The notes beneath the pieces are model-generated. The model was not told where the DNA came from. It ran no database searches and saw only the letters and a list, made by a program, of their open reading frames with translations. Shown piece by piece: positions 25,606 through 32,556 of a DNA stretch of 64,000 nt (positions within the stretch are counted from its first letter, which is position 1; the number at the start of each line of letters is the position of its first letter). Source of the DNA: Altibacter sp. HG106 (GTDB lineage: Bacteria; Bacteroidota; Bacteroidia; Flavobacteriales; Flavobacteriaceae); contig NZ_JAQQTD010000009.1 in the NCBI RefSeq assembly GCF_028561755.1, positions 1 to 64,000 of the forward strand, in the 5' to 3' direction. The translations under genes were made by a program, and so were the position numbers.

Positions 25606-26010
25606 TTATTCTTTAAAATCCACGGCTAACGAATTCACGCAATAGCGCTGCCCGGTATCCGTAGGTCCGTCGTTAAATACGTGTCCGAGGTGACTGCCGC
25701 AGTTGGCACATAAAATTTCGGTACGAATCATTCCATGGGAGGTATCCCGAACATACTCAATGGCACCTTCCTTGGCTTCATCAAAAGAAGGCCAACCACA
25801 GCTACTGTCAAATTTCTGACTGCTTTCGAAGAGTGGGGTGTGACAGGCGCCACAAACGTAGGTTCCCTGTTCAAAGAACATATTGTATTTTCCGGAAAAC
25901 GCACGTTCTGTCCCTTTTTCACGAAGGATACGATAGCGTTCAGGACCTAATTGTTCCTGCCATTCAGCTTCCGTTTTTTGAACCGGATAGTTAACTGTTG
26001 GTTTACTCAT
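25606..26010 (-). CDS. msrB: Peptide-methionine (R)-S-oxide reductase MsrB, cytoplasmic
   Basis: A 134-residue MsrB without a signal peptide. Zinc ligands C53-x2-C56 and C101-x2-C104, catalytic Cys124 in R-Y-C-V-N-S, and a putative resolving Cys71 in S-S-C-G-W-P-S-F. It reduces methionine-R-sulfoxide in proteins. Its ATG overlaps the end of the upstream lipoprotein msrB by 8 bp, so the two are translationally linked. It is the last gene of a three-gene unit. Confidence 0.94.
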   Translation of the reverse strand: MSKPTVNYPVQKTEAEWQEQLGPERYRILREKGTERAFSGKYNMFFEQGTYVCGACHTPLFESSQKFDSSCGWPSFDEAKEGAIEYVRDTSHGMIRTEILCANCGSHLGHVFNDGPTDTGQRYCVNSLAVDFKE

Positions 26011-26488
26011 TACTCTTCGGAATAAAGTCTAAAGCTGCTCCATTAATACAGTGCCGCTTACCTGTCGTTTCAGAAGGCCCATCATTAAATACGTGCCCCA
26101 GGTGACCACCACAGTTGGCACAGTGTTCTTCGGTACGGGCATATCCAATTTTATAATCGGTAGAGAAGGCTACATTCCCTTCTATTTCCCGATCAAAACT
26201 AGGCCAACCGGTGCCACTATCAAATTTGTGCTCACTTTCAAAAACGGGTGTCTGGCAGGCTGCGCACACATAGGTGCCGGGCTTGTAATTTTTATTGAGC
26301 TCACTGCTGAAAGGAGGTTCGGTACCTTCCTTCCGAAGCACTTGAAATTCTAAATCGGTTAATTCTGCTTTCCATGCTGCTTCCGATTTGGAAACAGGGA
26401 AGGAGGTAGCTTTCTCTTGTTCCTGCGCTTTCGAATTACACGAAACAAGTATTGAGAAGGTCGCTATCCATAAAACTGTTTTGTACAT
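26003..26488 (-). CDS. msrB: Peptide-methionine (R)-S-oxide reductase MsrB, lipoprotein form
   Basis: A 161-residue MsrB with a lipoprotein signal (M-Y-K-T-V-L-W...I-L-V-S-C, Cys17), so it is exported and membrane-anchored. Both zinc C-x2-C pairs and the catalytic Cys in K-R-H-C-I-N-G are present, but the resolving-Cys position is Thr (S-G-T-G-W-P-S-F), unlike its cytosolic neighbour, implying a different reductant. The ATG at 26488 is preferred to a TTG 12 bp upstream because it leaves 1 bp after the preceding stop codon and starts directly with the signal peptide. Confidence 0.92.
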   Translation of the reverse strand: MYKTVLWIATFSILVSCNSKAQEQEKATSFPVSKSEAAWKAELTDLEFQVLRKEGTEPPFSSELNKNYKPGTYVCAACQTPVFESEHKFDSGTGWPSFDREIEGNVAFSTDYKIGYARTEEHCANCGGHLGHVFNDGPSETTGKRHCINGAALDFIPKSNE

Positions 26489-26489
26489 A

Positions 26490-27017
26490 CTAATTATCAA
26501 GATTTTCTAGGTCTACAAATTCTACATCAGGATTGCTCATAAGCTCTTCCATGGTAAGATCTGCTGATCCAAATTCGGAAGGCACCACAGCAATTCTGAA
26601 GATTTGGTCGTCTGTAAAGCCAGAACCTAACGTGTCTAGATCTATATCGCCTTGTAAAAATAACAATACATCTAGAAATGTATGGTTAAAAGTATACTGG
26701 AATGATCCGCCTCCGTCCAGGTAAATCGTTTGTGGTAATTGTGACCACACATCCAAAGTTCCGCCGGAACCATCACCTACAACCTCTTCGAGCCAATACA
26801 CCAATATAACATCGCTTTCAAATACTTCAATGTCGCTAGGAATGGTTATCAGCTGTTGAAATCCATTGCCGTTGTTGAAGGTTACATTGGCTTCAAAAAC
26901 CTGTCCCAAAATATTAATACCCGGTTCCCCTGGAGGTCCCGGAGGTCCTGGGTCGCCTTCACAGGAGGTGAATAAACCAATGGAAAATAAGGCAAAAAGT
27001 GTGAGTATATGTTTCAT
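26490..27017 (-). CDS. Lipoprotein with a short collagen-like Gly-X-Y segment
   Basis: A 175-residue predicted lipoprotein (M-K-H-I-L-T-L...F-T-S-C, Cys19). Directly after the lipid anchor comes a short Gly-X-Y run (G-D-P-G-P-P-G-P-P-G-E-P-G), then a ~140-residue domain of unknown type with V-Y-W-L-E-E-V near 80. Such N-terminal collagen-like stubs are frequent in Bacteroidota lipoproteins and may trimerise the protein. The ATG at 27017 is chosen over an upstream in-frame start lacking signal features. It precedes the exported MsrB gene by 1 bp and could be a client or partner; that is inference. Confidence 0.75.
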   Translation of the reverse strand: MKHILTLFALFSIGLFTSCEGDPGPPGPPGEPGINILGQVFEANVTFNNGNGFQQLITIPSDIEVFESDVILVYWLEEVVGDGSGGTLDVWSQLPQTIYLDGGGSFQYTFNHTFLDVLLFLQGDIDLDTLGSGFTDDQIFRIAVVPSEFGSADLTMEELMSNPDVEFVDLENLDN

Positions 27018-27175
27018 AATAGAGTTCTTTGGGATTGTTAGATCAAAAGTCATTCCATAAATATACTGCTTTCTACATCCAACTCTACGTAAATAACTTT
27101 TCTTTAAGAAGACTTCCTTAGAAACTCCGTATTTTAGTAAGGTTATTTAAAGTACCAACTATTAAAAGACACCCT

Positions 27176-27991
27176 ATGAATTATAAAACAACACTCTCCC
27201 TTGCAGCCCTGTTCCTGTTTATGGTTTCTTGCGCCACCAATCCTTTTACTGGGCAGTCAACCTTAGCCATTGTACCCAATTCTCAAATATTTCCCGCTTC
27301 TTTTCAGCAGTACAATCAATTTCTTTCGGAAAATAAGGTTGTACGCGGAACAGCAGACGCACAGATGATCCAAAATGTGGGTCAAAAAATCGCCACGGCT
27401 GCAGAGCGCTATTTGACGGCTAATGGAAATGCAGGATATTTGACGAACTATCGTTGGGAGTACAACCTCATTGAAGATCCATCCGTAAATGCCTGGTGTA
27501 TGCCGGGTGGTAAAATTGTATTCTACACCGGAATTATGCCCATCACACAGAATGAAGCCGGCGTGGCAGCCGTTATGGGACACGAAGTGGCGCATGCTCT
27601 GGCAAATCATGGGCAGCAGCGTATGAGCGCGGCACAGCTTCAGGCACTAGGTGCCGTGGGCGTTGGCGTGGCGACCTCGAATTCTGAAAACGCTGAAATT
27701 ATCAATCAAGCCTATGGATTGGGAACCACCCTCGGAGTAACCCTGCCCTTTAGCAGAAAGCACGAGAGTGAGGCCGATAAAATCGGACTTACCTTAATGG
27801 CTATTGCCGGCTATGATCCTCTCGTGGCAGCCGATCTATGGCGCCGAATGAAGGCGAGTGGAGGACAAACACCACCGGAGTTCTTAAGCACACACCCATC
27901 AAGCGATACGCGAATCAATAATATTATGCAGTGGGCGCCGCAAGCTCGTGCCGAAGGGCGTAAATTTGGTGTCTCACAATTCAAATCATAA
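27176..27991 (+). CDS. M48 family metallopeptidase, lipoprotein
   Basis: A 271-residue BepA/LoiP-like periplasmic metalloprotease with a lipobox (M-V-S-C-A-T, Cys19). It has the zinc motif H-E-V-A-H near 138-142 and the third ligand in E-S-E-A-D-K near 200. The C-terminal H-P-S-S-D-T-R-I motif, typical of the family, is present. Known relatives degrade or help assemble outer-membrane proteins. It is monocistronic, divergent from the collagen-like lipoprotein gene, with a hairpin between it and the MFS gene. Confidence 0.9.
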   Translation: MNYKTTLSLAALFLFMVSCATNPFTGQSTLAIVPNSQIFPASFQQYNQFLSENKVVRGTADAQMIQNVGQKIATAAERYLTANGNAGYLTNYRWEYNLIEDPSVNAWCMPGGKIVFYTGIMPITQNEAGVAAVMGHEVAHALANHGQQRMSAAQLQALGAVGVGVATSNSENAEIINQAYGLGTTLGVTLPFSRKHESEADKIGLTLMAIAGYDPLVAADLWRRMKASGGQTPPEFLSTHPSSDTRINNIMQWAPQARAEGRKFGVSQFKS

Positions 27992-28019
27992 TCTACAGCT
28001 AACATATTTATTACTACTT

Positions 28020-28053
28020 TAGGGCGATCTATTAGATCGTCCTAATTATTTTC
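28020..28053 (+). terminator. Hairpin between the M48 and MFS genes
   Basis: AGGGCGATCT (28021-28030) pairs with AGATCGTCCT (28033-28042) through one G-T wobble across a very tight loop, then ATTATTTTCT. A probable but weaker intrinsic terminator. Confidence 0.5.
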
Positions 28054-28054
28054 T

Positions 28055-29389
28055 ATGAACACAACTTTACCAAAAGGCAGTAAAAAATTGCTCAATGCCT
28101 GGGCTTTTTATGATTGGGCAAATTCTGTCTATAGTTTGGTCATTGCGTCTGCTGTCTTCCCTATTTTTTACGGAGCCCTCACATTAACCAAGGATGCTAA
28201 CGGGACCATTCTTGACGATACCGTCACCTTTCTCGGAATAGATTTCAACAATGATACGCTTATCAGCTATGTGACCGCTGCCGCCTTCTTAATGGTCTCC
28301 ATATTGAGTCCGTTGCTCAGCGGGATCGCCGACTATGTAGGCAACAAGAAGGTCTTTATGAAGTTCTTCTGTTATTTAGGAGCGATTTCCTGTATTGGTC
28401 TCTTTTGGTTTTCGTTGGAGCATTTGTGGTTCGGACTCCTATGCTACTTTCTGGCACTTATTGGCTTTTGGGCGAGTCTGGTGTTCTATAATTCCTATTT
28501 GCCGGATATCGCTTTTCCCGAACAACAAGATCGAATTAGCGCCAAAGGATACTCTTTAGGATATATTGGCAGTGTGCTCTTGTTGCTGATTTGTCTTGCC
28601 ATGATCTTAATGCACGATACCTTCGGCTTTGAAGATGAAGGCCTTCCTACACGTCTATCGTTTGTGCTTACCGGTATTTGGTGGATCGGGTTTAGTCAGT
28701 ATACCTACTATTACCTTCCGAAGGGAAACAAAAAACAAAAGTTTACGAAAGACTTGCTATTTAATGGATTTAAAGAATTGCGAAGCATTTGGCGCAAAAT
28801 GAAGGACAATCGCGCGCTCAAACGATATCTCGTGGCGTTTTTTGTGTATAGCATGGCGGTGCAAACCATCATGTTAGTAGCTACTTATTTTGGAATTGAG
28901 GAATTGGATTGGGGAAGCACCGATGCGACCGTCGGACTTATAGTGAGTATTTTACTCATTCAACTGGTGGCGGTTTTGGGAGCATTTCTCACCTCACGCT
29001 CTTCGGCACGATTTGGGAACATTCCCACCTTAATGGCACTCAACATTATTTGGATCGCCATTTGTGTGTATGCCTACACCATCACCACGCCTTATCAATT
29101 TTACGCGACTGCGGCGGTAGTGGGGCTCGTAATGGGCGGTATACAATCGCTTTCGCGCTCTACCTATTCGAAGTTTATTCCGGAAGGAGCCTTGGACACG
29201 GCTTCCTATTTTAGTTTTTATGACGTGGCGGAAAAAATTGGGATTGTCATCGGTATGTTTAGCTACGGATATGTAGCGCAAGTAACCGGAAGCATACGCT
29301 ATGCGGTGTTATTCTTTATTGTATTTTTTATCATAGGGTTGTTATTGCTATTTCGCGTTCCGCGGAAGCATAAAAAAACCGCCTCATAA
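28055..29389 (+). CDS. MFS transporter, UMF1/Atg22-like family
   Basis: A 444-residue transporter with about 12 predicted membrane helices. The N-terminal W-A-F-Y-D-W-A-N-S motif and later F-Y-N-S-Y-L-P-D-I are the UMF1 (unknown major facilitator 1)/Atg22-like signature. A basic cytoplasmic loop (G-N-K-K-Q-K-F-T-K) lies near the middle, and a second half-signature (S-R-S-T-Y-S-K-F-I-P) near 370. Atg22 exports amino acids from yeast vacuoles; bacterial substrates are not established. The gene ends in a basic tail overlapping a weak terminator. Confidence 0.88.
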   Translation: MNTTLPKGSKKLLNAWAFYDWANSVYSLVIASAVFPIFYGALTLTKDANGTILDDTVTFLGIDFNNDTLISYVTAAAFLMVSILSPLLSGIADYVGNKKVFMKFFCYLGAISCIGLFWFSLEHLWFGLLCYFLALIGFWASLVFYNSYLPDIAFPEQQDRISAKGYSLGYIGSVLLLLICLAMILMHDTFGFEDEGLPTRLSFVLTGIWWIGFSQYTYYYLPKGNKKQKFTKDLLFNGFKELRSIWRKMKDNRALKRYLVAFFVYSMAVQTIMLVATYFGIEELDWGSTDATVGLIVSILLIQLVAVLGAFLTSRSSARFGNIPTLMALNIIWIAICVYAYTITTPYQFYATAAVVGLVMGGIQSLSRSTYSKFIPEGALDTASYFSFYDVAEKIGIVIGMFSYGYVAQVTGSIRYAVLFFIVFFIIGLLLLFRVPRKHKKTAS

Positions 29390-29399
29390 GAAGCGGTTG
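29378..29399. terminator. Weak hairpin at the convergent MFS / head-GIN ends
   Basis: AACCGC and GCGGTT form a 6-bp stem with a 10-nt loop that includes the MFS stop codon. The A-run lies before it and a T/G tail after it. This is the only candidate terminator in the 30-bp gap. Confidence 0.4.
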
Positions 29400-29419
29400 T
29401 TGTCAAACGATCGATATGG

Positions 29420-30160
29420 CTATTCGTTTTGCATCGTGATGTCTCCAGATCCGGAAACCTTGGTGTCTTTCTGAGCAGGGTTCCCCTTATAATAAACGTC
29501 GCCTGAGCCATTCACACGTGCATAGATGTTGTTCTTGGCGTAAACTTCTACGTCTCCCGACCCTGACACTTTCGCTTTCACGTTATCGGCCATGAGCCTA
29601 TACCCGTGAAAATCTCCCGATCCGTTCACTTTTACCTCTAAATCGACTGTTTTCCCGGTGAGTTCAATGTCACCCGAACCCGTGATGTCGGCGTCTAGTT
29701 TTCCGGTATTAATGTCCAGAATCACGTCGCCCGATCCAACGATCTTCAATGCTAACTCCTCTACTGAAATAGGATCTTGGGTATCGATATCTCCTGAGCC
29801 TACCAGAGATATTTCTGAAATATCATTAAACGGAACCGTCACGTGTACGCCATGCCGACTAGAGACGTTAACGCCTTTTTCTATTTTGACGATTAGGGTG
29901 TTTCCTTTCACCTCAATGTCTACATACTCTTGAATGTTTTCGTCAGTTTCCACTGAAATAGATCCTTCAGATCCTTTTCGCAGGTGAATATCAATAGACC
30001 CAACGCCTTTGATCTCATCATAATTTCCAGTGGATACCGTACGTGTGGTAATGTTACCATTTCCTTTGACACGATCTCCCCAGCCCCATTGGGCATTTGC
30101 GGGTGCGCCTAGCAACAGCACACCGAGGAATACTACTAGTTGTTTTGTTAGTGCTTTCAT
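29420..30160 (-). CDS. Head-GIN domain protein (DUF2807), putative auto-transporter adhesin-like
   Basis: A 246-residue exported protein: signal peptide ending A-N-A-Q (about 23), W-G-W-G-D-R, then a repetitive beta-helix. Seven G-S-G-D tetrapeptides recur at roughly 20-residue intervals, each turn of the type V-x-G-S-G-D-I-x-L. This matches the head-GIN/DUF2807 family of Bacteroidota, whose function is unknown. It is the last gene of the sigma factor operon and its fold parallels the DUF4097-like protein upstream, so the two probably work at the same envelope site. Confidence 0.85.
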   Translation of the reverse strand: MKALTKQLVVFLGVLLLGAPANAQWGWGDRVKGNGNITTRTVSTGNYDEIKGVGSIDIHLRKGSEGSISVETDENIQEYVDIEVKGNTLIVKIEKGVNVSSRHGVHVTVPFNDISEISLVGSGDIDTQDPISVEELALKIVGSGDVILDINTGKLDADITGSGDIELTGKTVDLEVKVNGSGDFHGYRLMADNVKAKVSGSGDVEVYAKNNIYARVNGSGDVYYKGNPAQKDTKVSGSGDITMQNE

Positions 30161-30187
30161 TTAATATGGTGTTTTATAGTTATGTTT

Positions 30188-31270
30188 TTATTCAAAATGG
30201 ACATTCCCGTAGTCTGAGTTCACTGAAATGGTATTGCCGCTGTTTTTGCTTCCGTGGTATCCTTCAACTTTACGCCCATGATTTTCCTTCACCGACTTGG
30301 TCACGGTAACCTTTTCCTCGCCTTTAAAGTTCGCATAGGAAAGGTCGAGTTTGAAATTGAAGTTATAACCAGAATCAAAGCCCAATTTAATTGTCGCATA
30401 ATCGGCGTCAATCGTGATATCACCACCCTCTGCGGTTATTTGATCAATATGCACCGAACCGTAATCGGTATTTACATTCAGGTTTCCTTTAAGGGTTTGT
30501 AAGCGCAGCGGTATATAATCTCCGCGTCCTACAAGTTCACCGGCCTGGCCCACGTTAATTTTTCCGTAGTCATTGTTGTAATTCAGCGAAACTACTTCTT
30601 CGATGGTGCTATCGCTGTAATCGGCGCTCAATTCAAGTCGATCTACTTGTTCTAAGATAAACTCAGAATAATCGGCATTGATCTTTCCACTTTTCATGTA
30701 GGTGATCGTGGAGTTCTTGGTGTAATCAAAATTCAGATAATTGTTATCGGCCATGAGTTCACCAATATTCAATTGACCGTAATCACAGTTGATTCGTGCG
30801 TTTCCTTCCAATCTATCGAGGGTAATGGCGCCGTAATCATTCGAAAGATTCACCGAATTCCCCACAGGGAGTTTTATGGTGTAGTCAATTTGCATGTTCA
30901 CATTATTTTTGTTGCCGCCCCACCAGCTCCAGGAAGAGTTTTTGCGTCCTTCAAACACGGTTTTAGCGGTTACTAGGGTGCCGTTTCCAGAAAACTCAAC
31001 ATCAATATCATCTAGCTTTTTCTGGACTTTCTCTTCATTGTCGCCATTCGTCTGGATCCGTACCTCGATCACGGTGCGATTCTGGTTCCAGGTAACAATA
31101 TCAATGTTTCCGTAGCTATTGGTTACTTCAAGACCGGCATTGGCATTTACCGTATACTCTTTATTCAGCGTTTTTTCTTTGGTGTACTTCCCTTTGAATT
31201 TGTCGTTATGGGCTCCTGCCATCAGCGGCAGCAGTATGAGGGTAATCAGAATTTTATAAAATGAGTTCAT
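30188..31270 (-). CDS. DUF4097-like beta-helix protein of the sigma operon
   Basis: A 360-residue secreted protein. The signal peptide M-N-S-F-Y-K-I...M-A-G-A-H begins at the ATG at 31270, which overlaps the upstream putative anti-sigma gene by 17 bp; an earlier TTG would remove the signal-like start. The body is a series of about ten repeats centred on x-D-Y-G/S/A (N-D-Y-G-A-I, N-C-D-Y-G-Q-L, N-A-D-Y-S-E-F, N-T-D-Y-G-S-V), predicting a right-handed beta-helix as in DUF4097. Function unknown; the position implies output of the sigma factor. Confidence 0.78.
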   Translation of the reverse strand: MNSFYKILITLILLPLMAGAHNDKFKGKYTKEKTLNKEYTVNANAGLEVTNSYGNIDIVTWNQNRTVIEVRIQTNGDNEEKVQKKLDDIDVEFSGNGTLVTAKTVFEGRKNSSWSWWGGNKNNVNMQIDYTIKLPVGNSVNLSNDYGAITLDRLEGNARINCDYGQLNIGELMADNNYLNFDYTKNSTITYMKSGKINADYSEFILEQVDRLELSADYSDSTIEEVVSLNYNNDYGKINVGQAGELVGRGDYIPLRLQTLKGNLNVNTDYGSVHIDQITAEGGDITIDADYATIKLGFDSGYNFNFKLDLSYANFKGEEKVTVTKSVKENHGRKVEGYHGSKNSGNTISVNSDYGNVHFE

Positions 31271-31796
31271 TTTGTGTGGCTTTAAGATTATTAATTTCTT
31301 CAACTTTGGATAAAACGTGTTCTAATAAGGAAATTCGGTTTTGAAGATTGCTCACCATGGCTGCGATCACGCGTTTATCGCTTCCGCTAACGACCAAGTC
31401 TTCTTTGAGTGATTGATACTCGGTTTCCAAGATGGTTAGTTGTTGCAAGGCGTCTTCCACCAATTGTTTGGTATCCTGACTTTCCAACGATTTCAGTTTT
31501 GAGAGCTCGTCATTAATGGCGGTTGTGAAAAAAGATTGGGTTTGTGCCATTTCCGGAGAAATACTCGCCAGATCACTTTCAGCGCTTTGTCCTTTCCAGC
31601 TAAACATGCCTAAGCTAAGCACCAAAATAACTGAAGCAGCCACCGTAAGCGGTTTCCACCAGGCAGTGCGTTGTCGTGTTACAGGTGTTTCCTGTAACCG
31701 GCCCATAAAGCGCGCCTGATGCCCCTGTGGTGTCTCATGCACGTCGAGATGGGCTCGGTGTTCTTCGAAAAGCGAAGCAATGTAATCTTCTTTCAT
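31254..31796 (-). CDS. Putative anti-sigma factor, single-pass membrane protein
   Basis: A 180-residue protein with a charged cytoplasmic N-terminus (M-K-E-D-Y-I-A-S-L-F-E-E-H...), one membrane helix (about 48-65, T-V-A-A-S-V-I-L-V-L-S-L) and an extracytoplasmic coiled-coil-like C-terminus. No zinc H-x3-C-x2-C anti-sigma motif is present, so the role is inferred from topology and from its 4-bp ATGA-type overlap with the ECF sigma gene. An alternative is a structural partner of the downstream beta-helix proteins. Confidence 0.65.
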   Translation of the reverse strand: MKEDYIASLFEEHRAHLDVHETPQGHQARFMGRLQETPVTRQRTAWWKPLTVAASVILVLSLGMFSWKGQSAESDLASISPEMAQTQSFFTTAINDELSKLKSLESQDTKQLVEDALQQLTILETEYQSLKEDLVVSGSDKRVIAAMVSNLQNRISLLEHVLSKVEEINNLKATQNELIL

Positions 31797-32401
31797 GATG
31801 CTACTTTTAACTTTTTGCGTAAACTATCTTTTGCTCTCGAAATAAGCGTACGGCAATTGGCATAGCTTATTTCTAAAATGTCACAAAGTTCTTCGTAATC
31901 GTACCCTTCAATAAAGTGAAGGGTTAAGATGGTTCGATAACGGTCATGTAAGGATTCTAGCGCACTTATTAGGTGTTGTGAATGTATGTTTTTTGAAGTG
32001 GCTTCGGAAGGAGTCACCTCCACATCGGCTGTTTCAGAAAGGTGGTCGTCTTCCATTGAAAGGAATTTCGACTCCCTCTTATACATCACCAAGCTATTGT
32101 TGATCACGATGCGTTTCAACCAAGAACCGAAGGTGGCAGTACCTCTAAAACTGTCTAACTTCTGAAAAGCGGCAATAAAAGATTCCTGCATCACATCTTC
32201 CGCTAGGGCCGAATCTTTTACGATTCGTTTTGAAACATTAAACATCGCGCGTTGATAGCGATTATACACTTCCAACTGCGCAAGTTGGTTTCCTTCTTGA
32301 CAAAGAACTAATAACGGTTGTATGTCGTAATTGGTTAGTGACAAAAACAATTGTTTGCTATAAAGATACGGGCGAAACCCAATTGTTACACTTGTTGCCA
32401 T
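31793..32401 (-). CDS. ECF-type RNA polymerase sigma factor
   Basis: A 202-residue sigma-70-family factor with region 2 (about 45-105: Y-x-R-A-M-F-N-V...E-D-V-M-Q-E-S-F-I-A-A-F, then F-G-S-W-L-K-R-I) and region 4 (about 140-195: F-I-E-G-Y-D-Y-E-E-L-C-D-I-L-E-I-S-Y, helix-turn-helix). The first ~25 residues have no counterpart in the family, so a downstream TTG near 32340 (S-L-T-N-Y) is a possible real start. It heads a four-gene operon and is divergent from lon. The target promoters cannot be identified here. Confidence 0.88.
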   Translation of the reverse strand: MATSVTIGFRPYLYSKQLFLSLTNYDIQPLLVLCQEGNQLAQLEVYNRYQRAMFNVSKRIVKDSALAEDVMQESFIAAFQKLDSFRGTATFGSWLKRIVINNSLVMYKRESKFLSMEDDHLSETADVEVTPSEATSKNIHSQHLISALESLHDRYRTILTLHFIEGYDYEELCDILEISYANCRTLISRAKDSLRKKLKVAS

Positions 32402-32515
32402 ATTTTTTTCTGAAGTGGCATAACTATTGACCTCTTATAAAAGAGAAGACGGGAATCGCTTCGTTTTTAGCGAGTTTCCTGAAATTTTATAAAAACTTTA
32501 AAGGAGATCGACGTT

Positions 32516-32554
32516 ATGAACCGTACCTTGGGTGTCATAATGTCGCAACTATAG
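32516..32554 (+). CDS. Putative 12-codon leader peptide upstream of lon
   Basis: A short [15 protein letters not shown], has a strong Shine-Dalgarno sequence (AAGGAG at 32501-32506) 9 nt before its ATG, rare in this genome type, and stops 2 bp before the lon ATG. The layout suggests translational coupling or a control peptide for lon. Nothing but the layout supports it; the AAGGAG could be chance. Confidence 0.3.
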   Translation: MNRTLGVIMSQL

Positions 32555-32556
32555 CT

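Noticed and set aside
29420-30160. Short repeated motifs that could suggest a repeat array
   Set aside because: They encode the G-S-G-D turns of the head-GIN beta-helix and are ordinary coding sequence.
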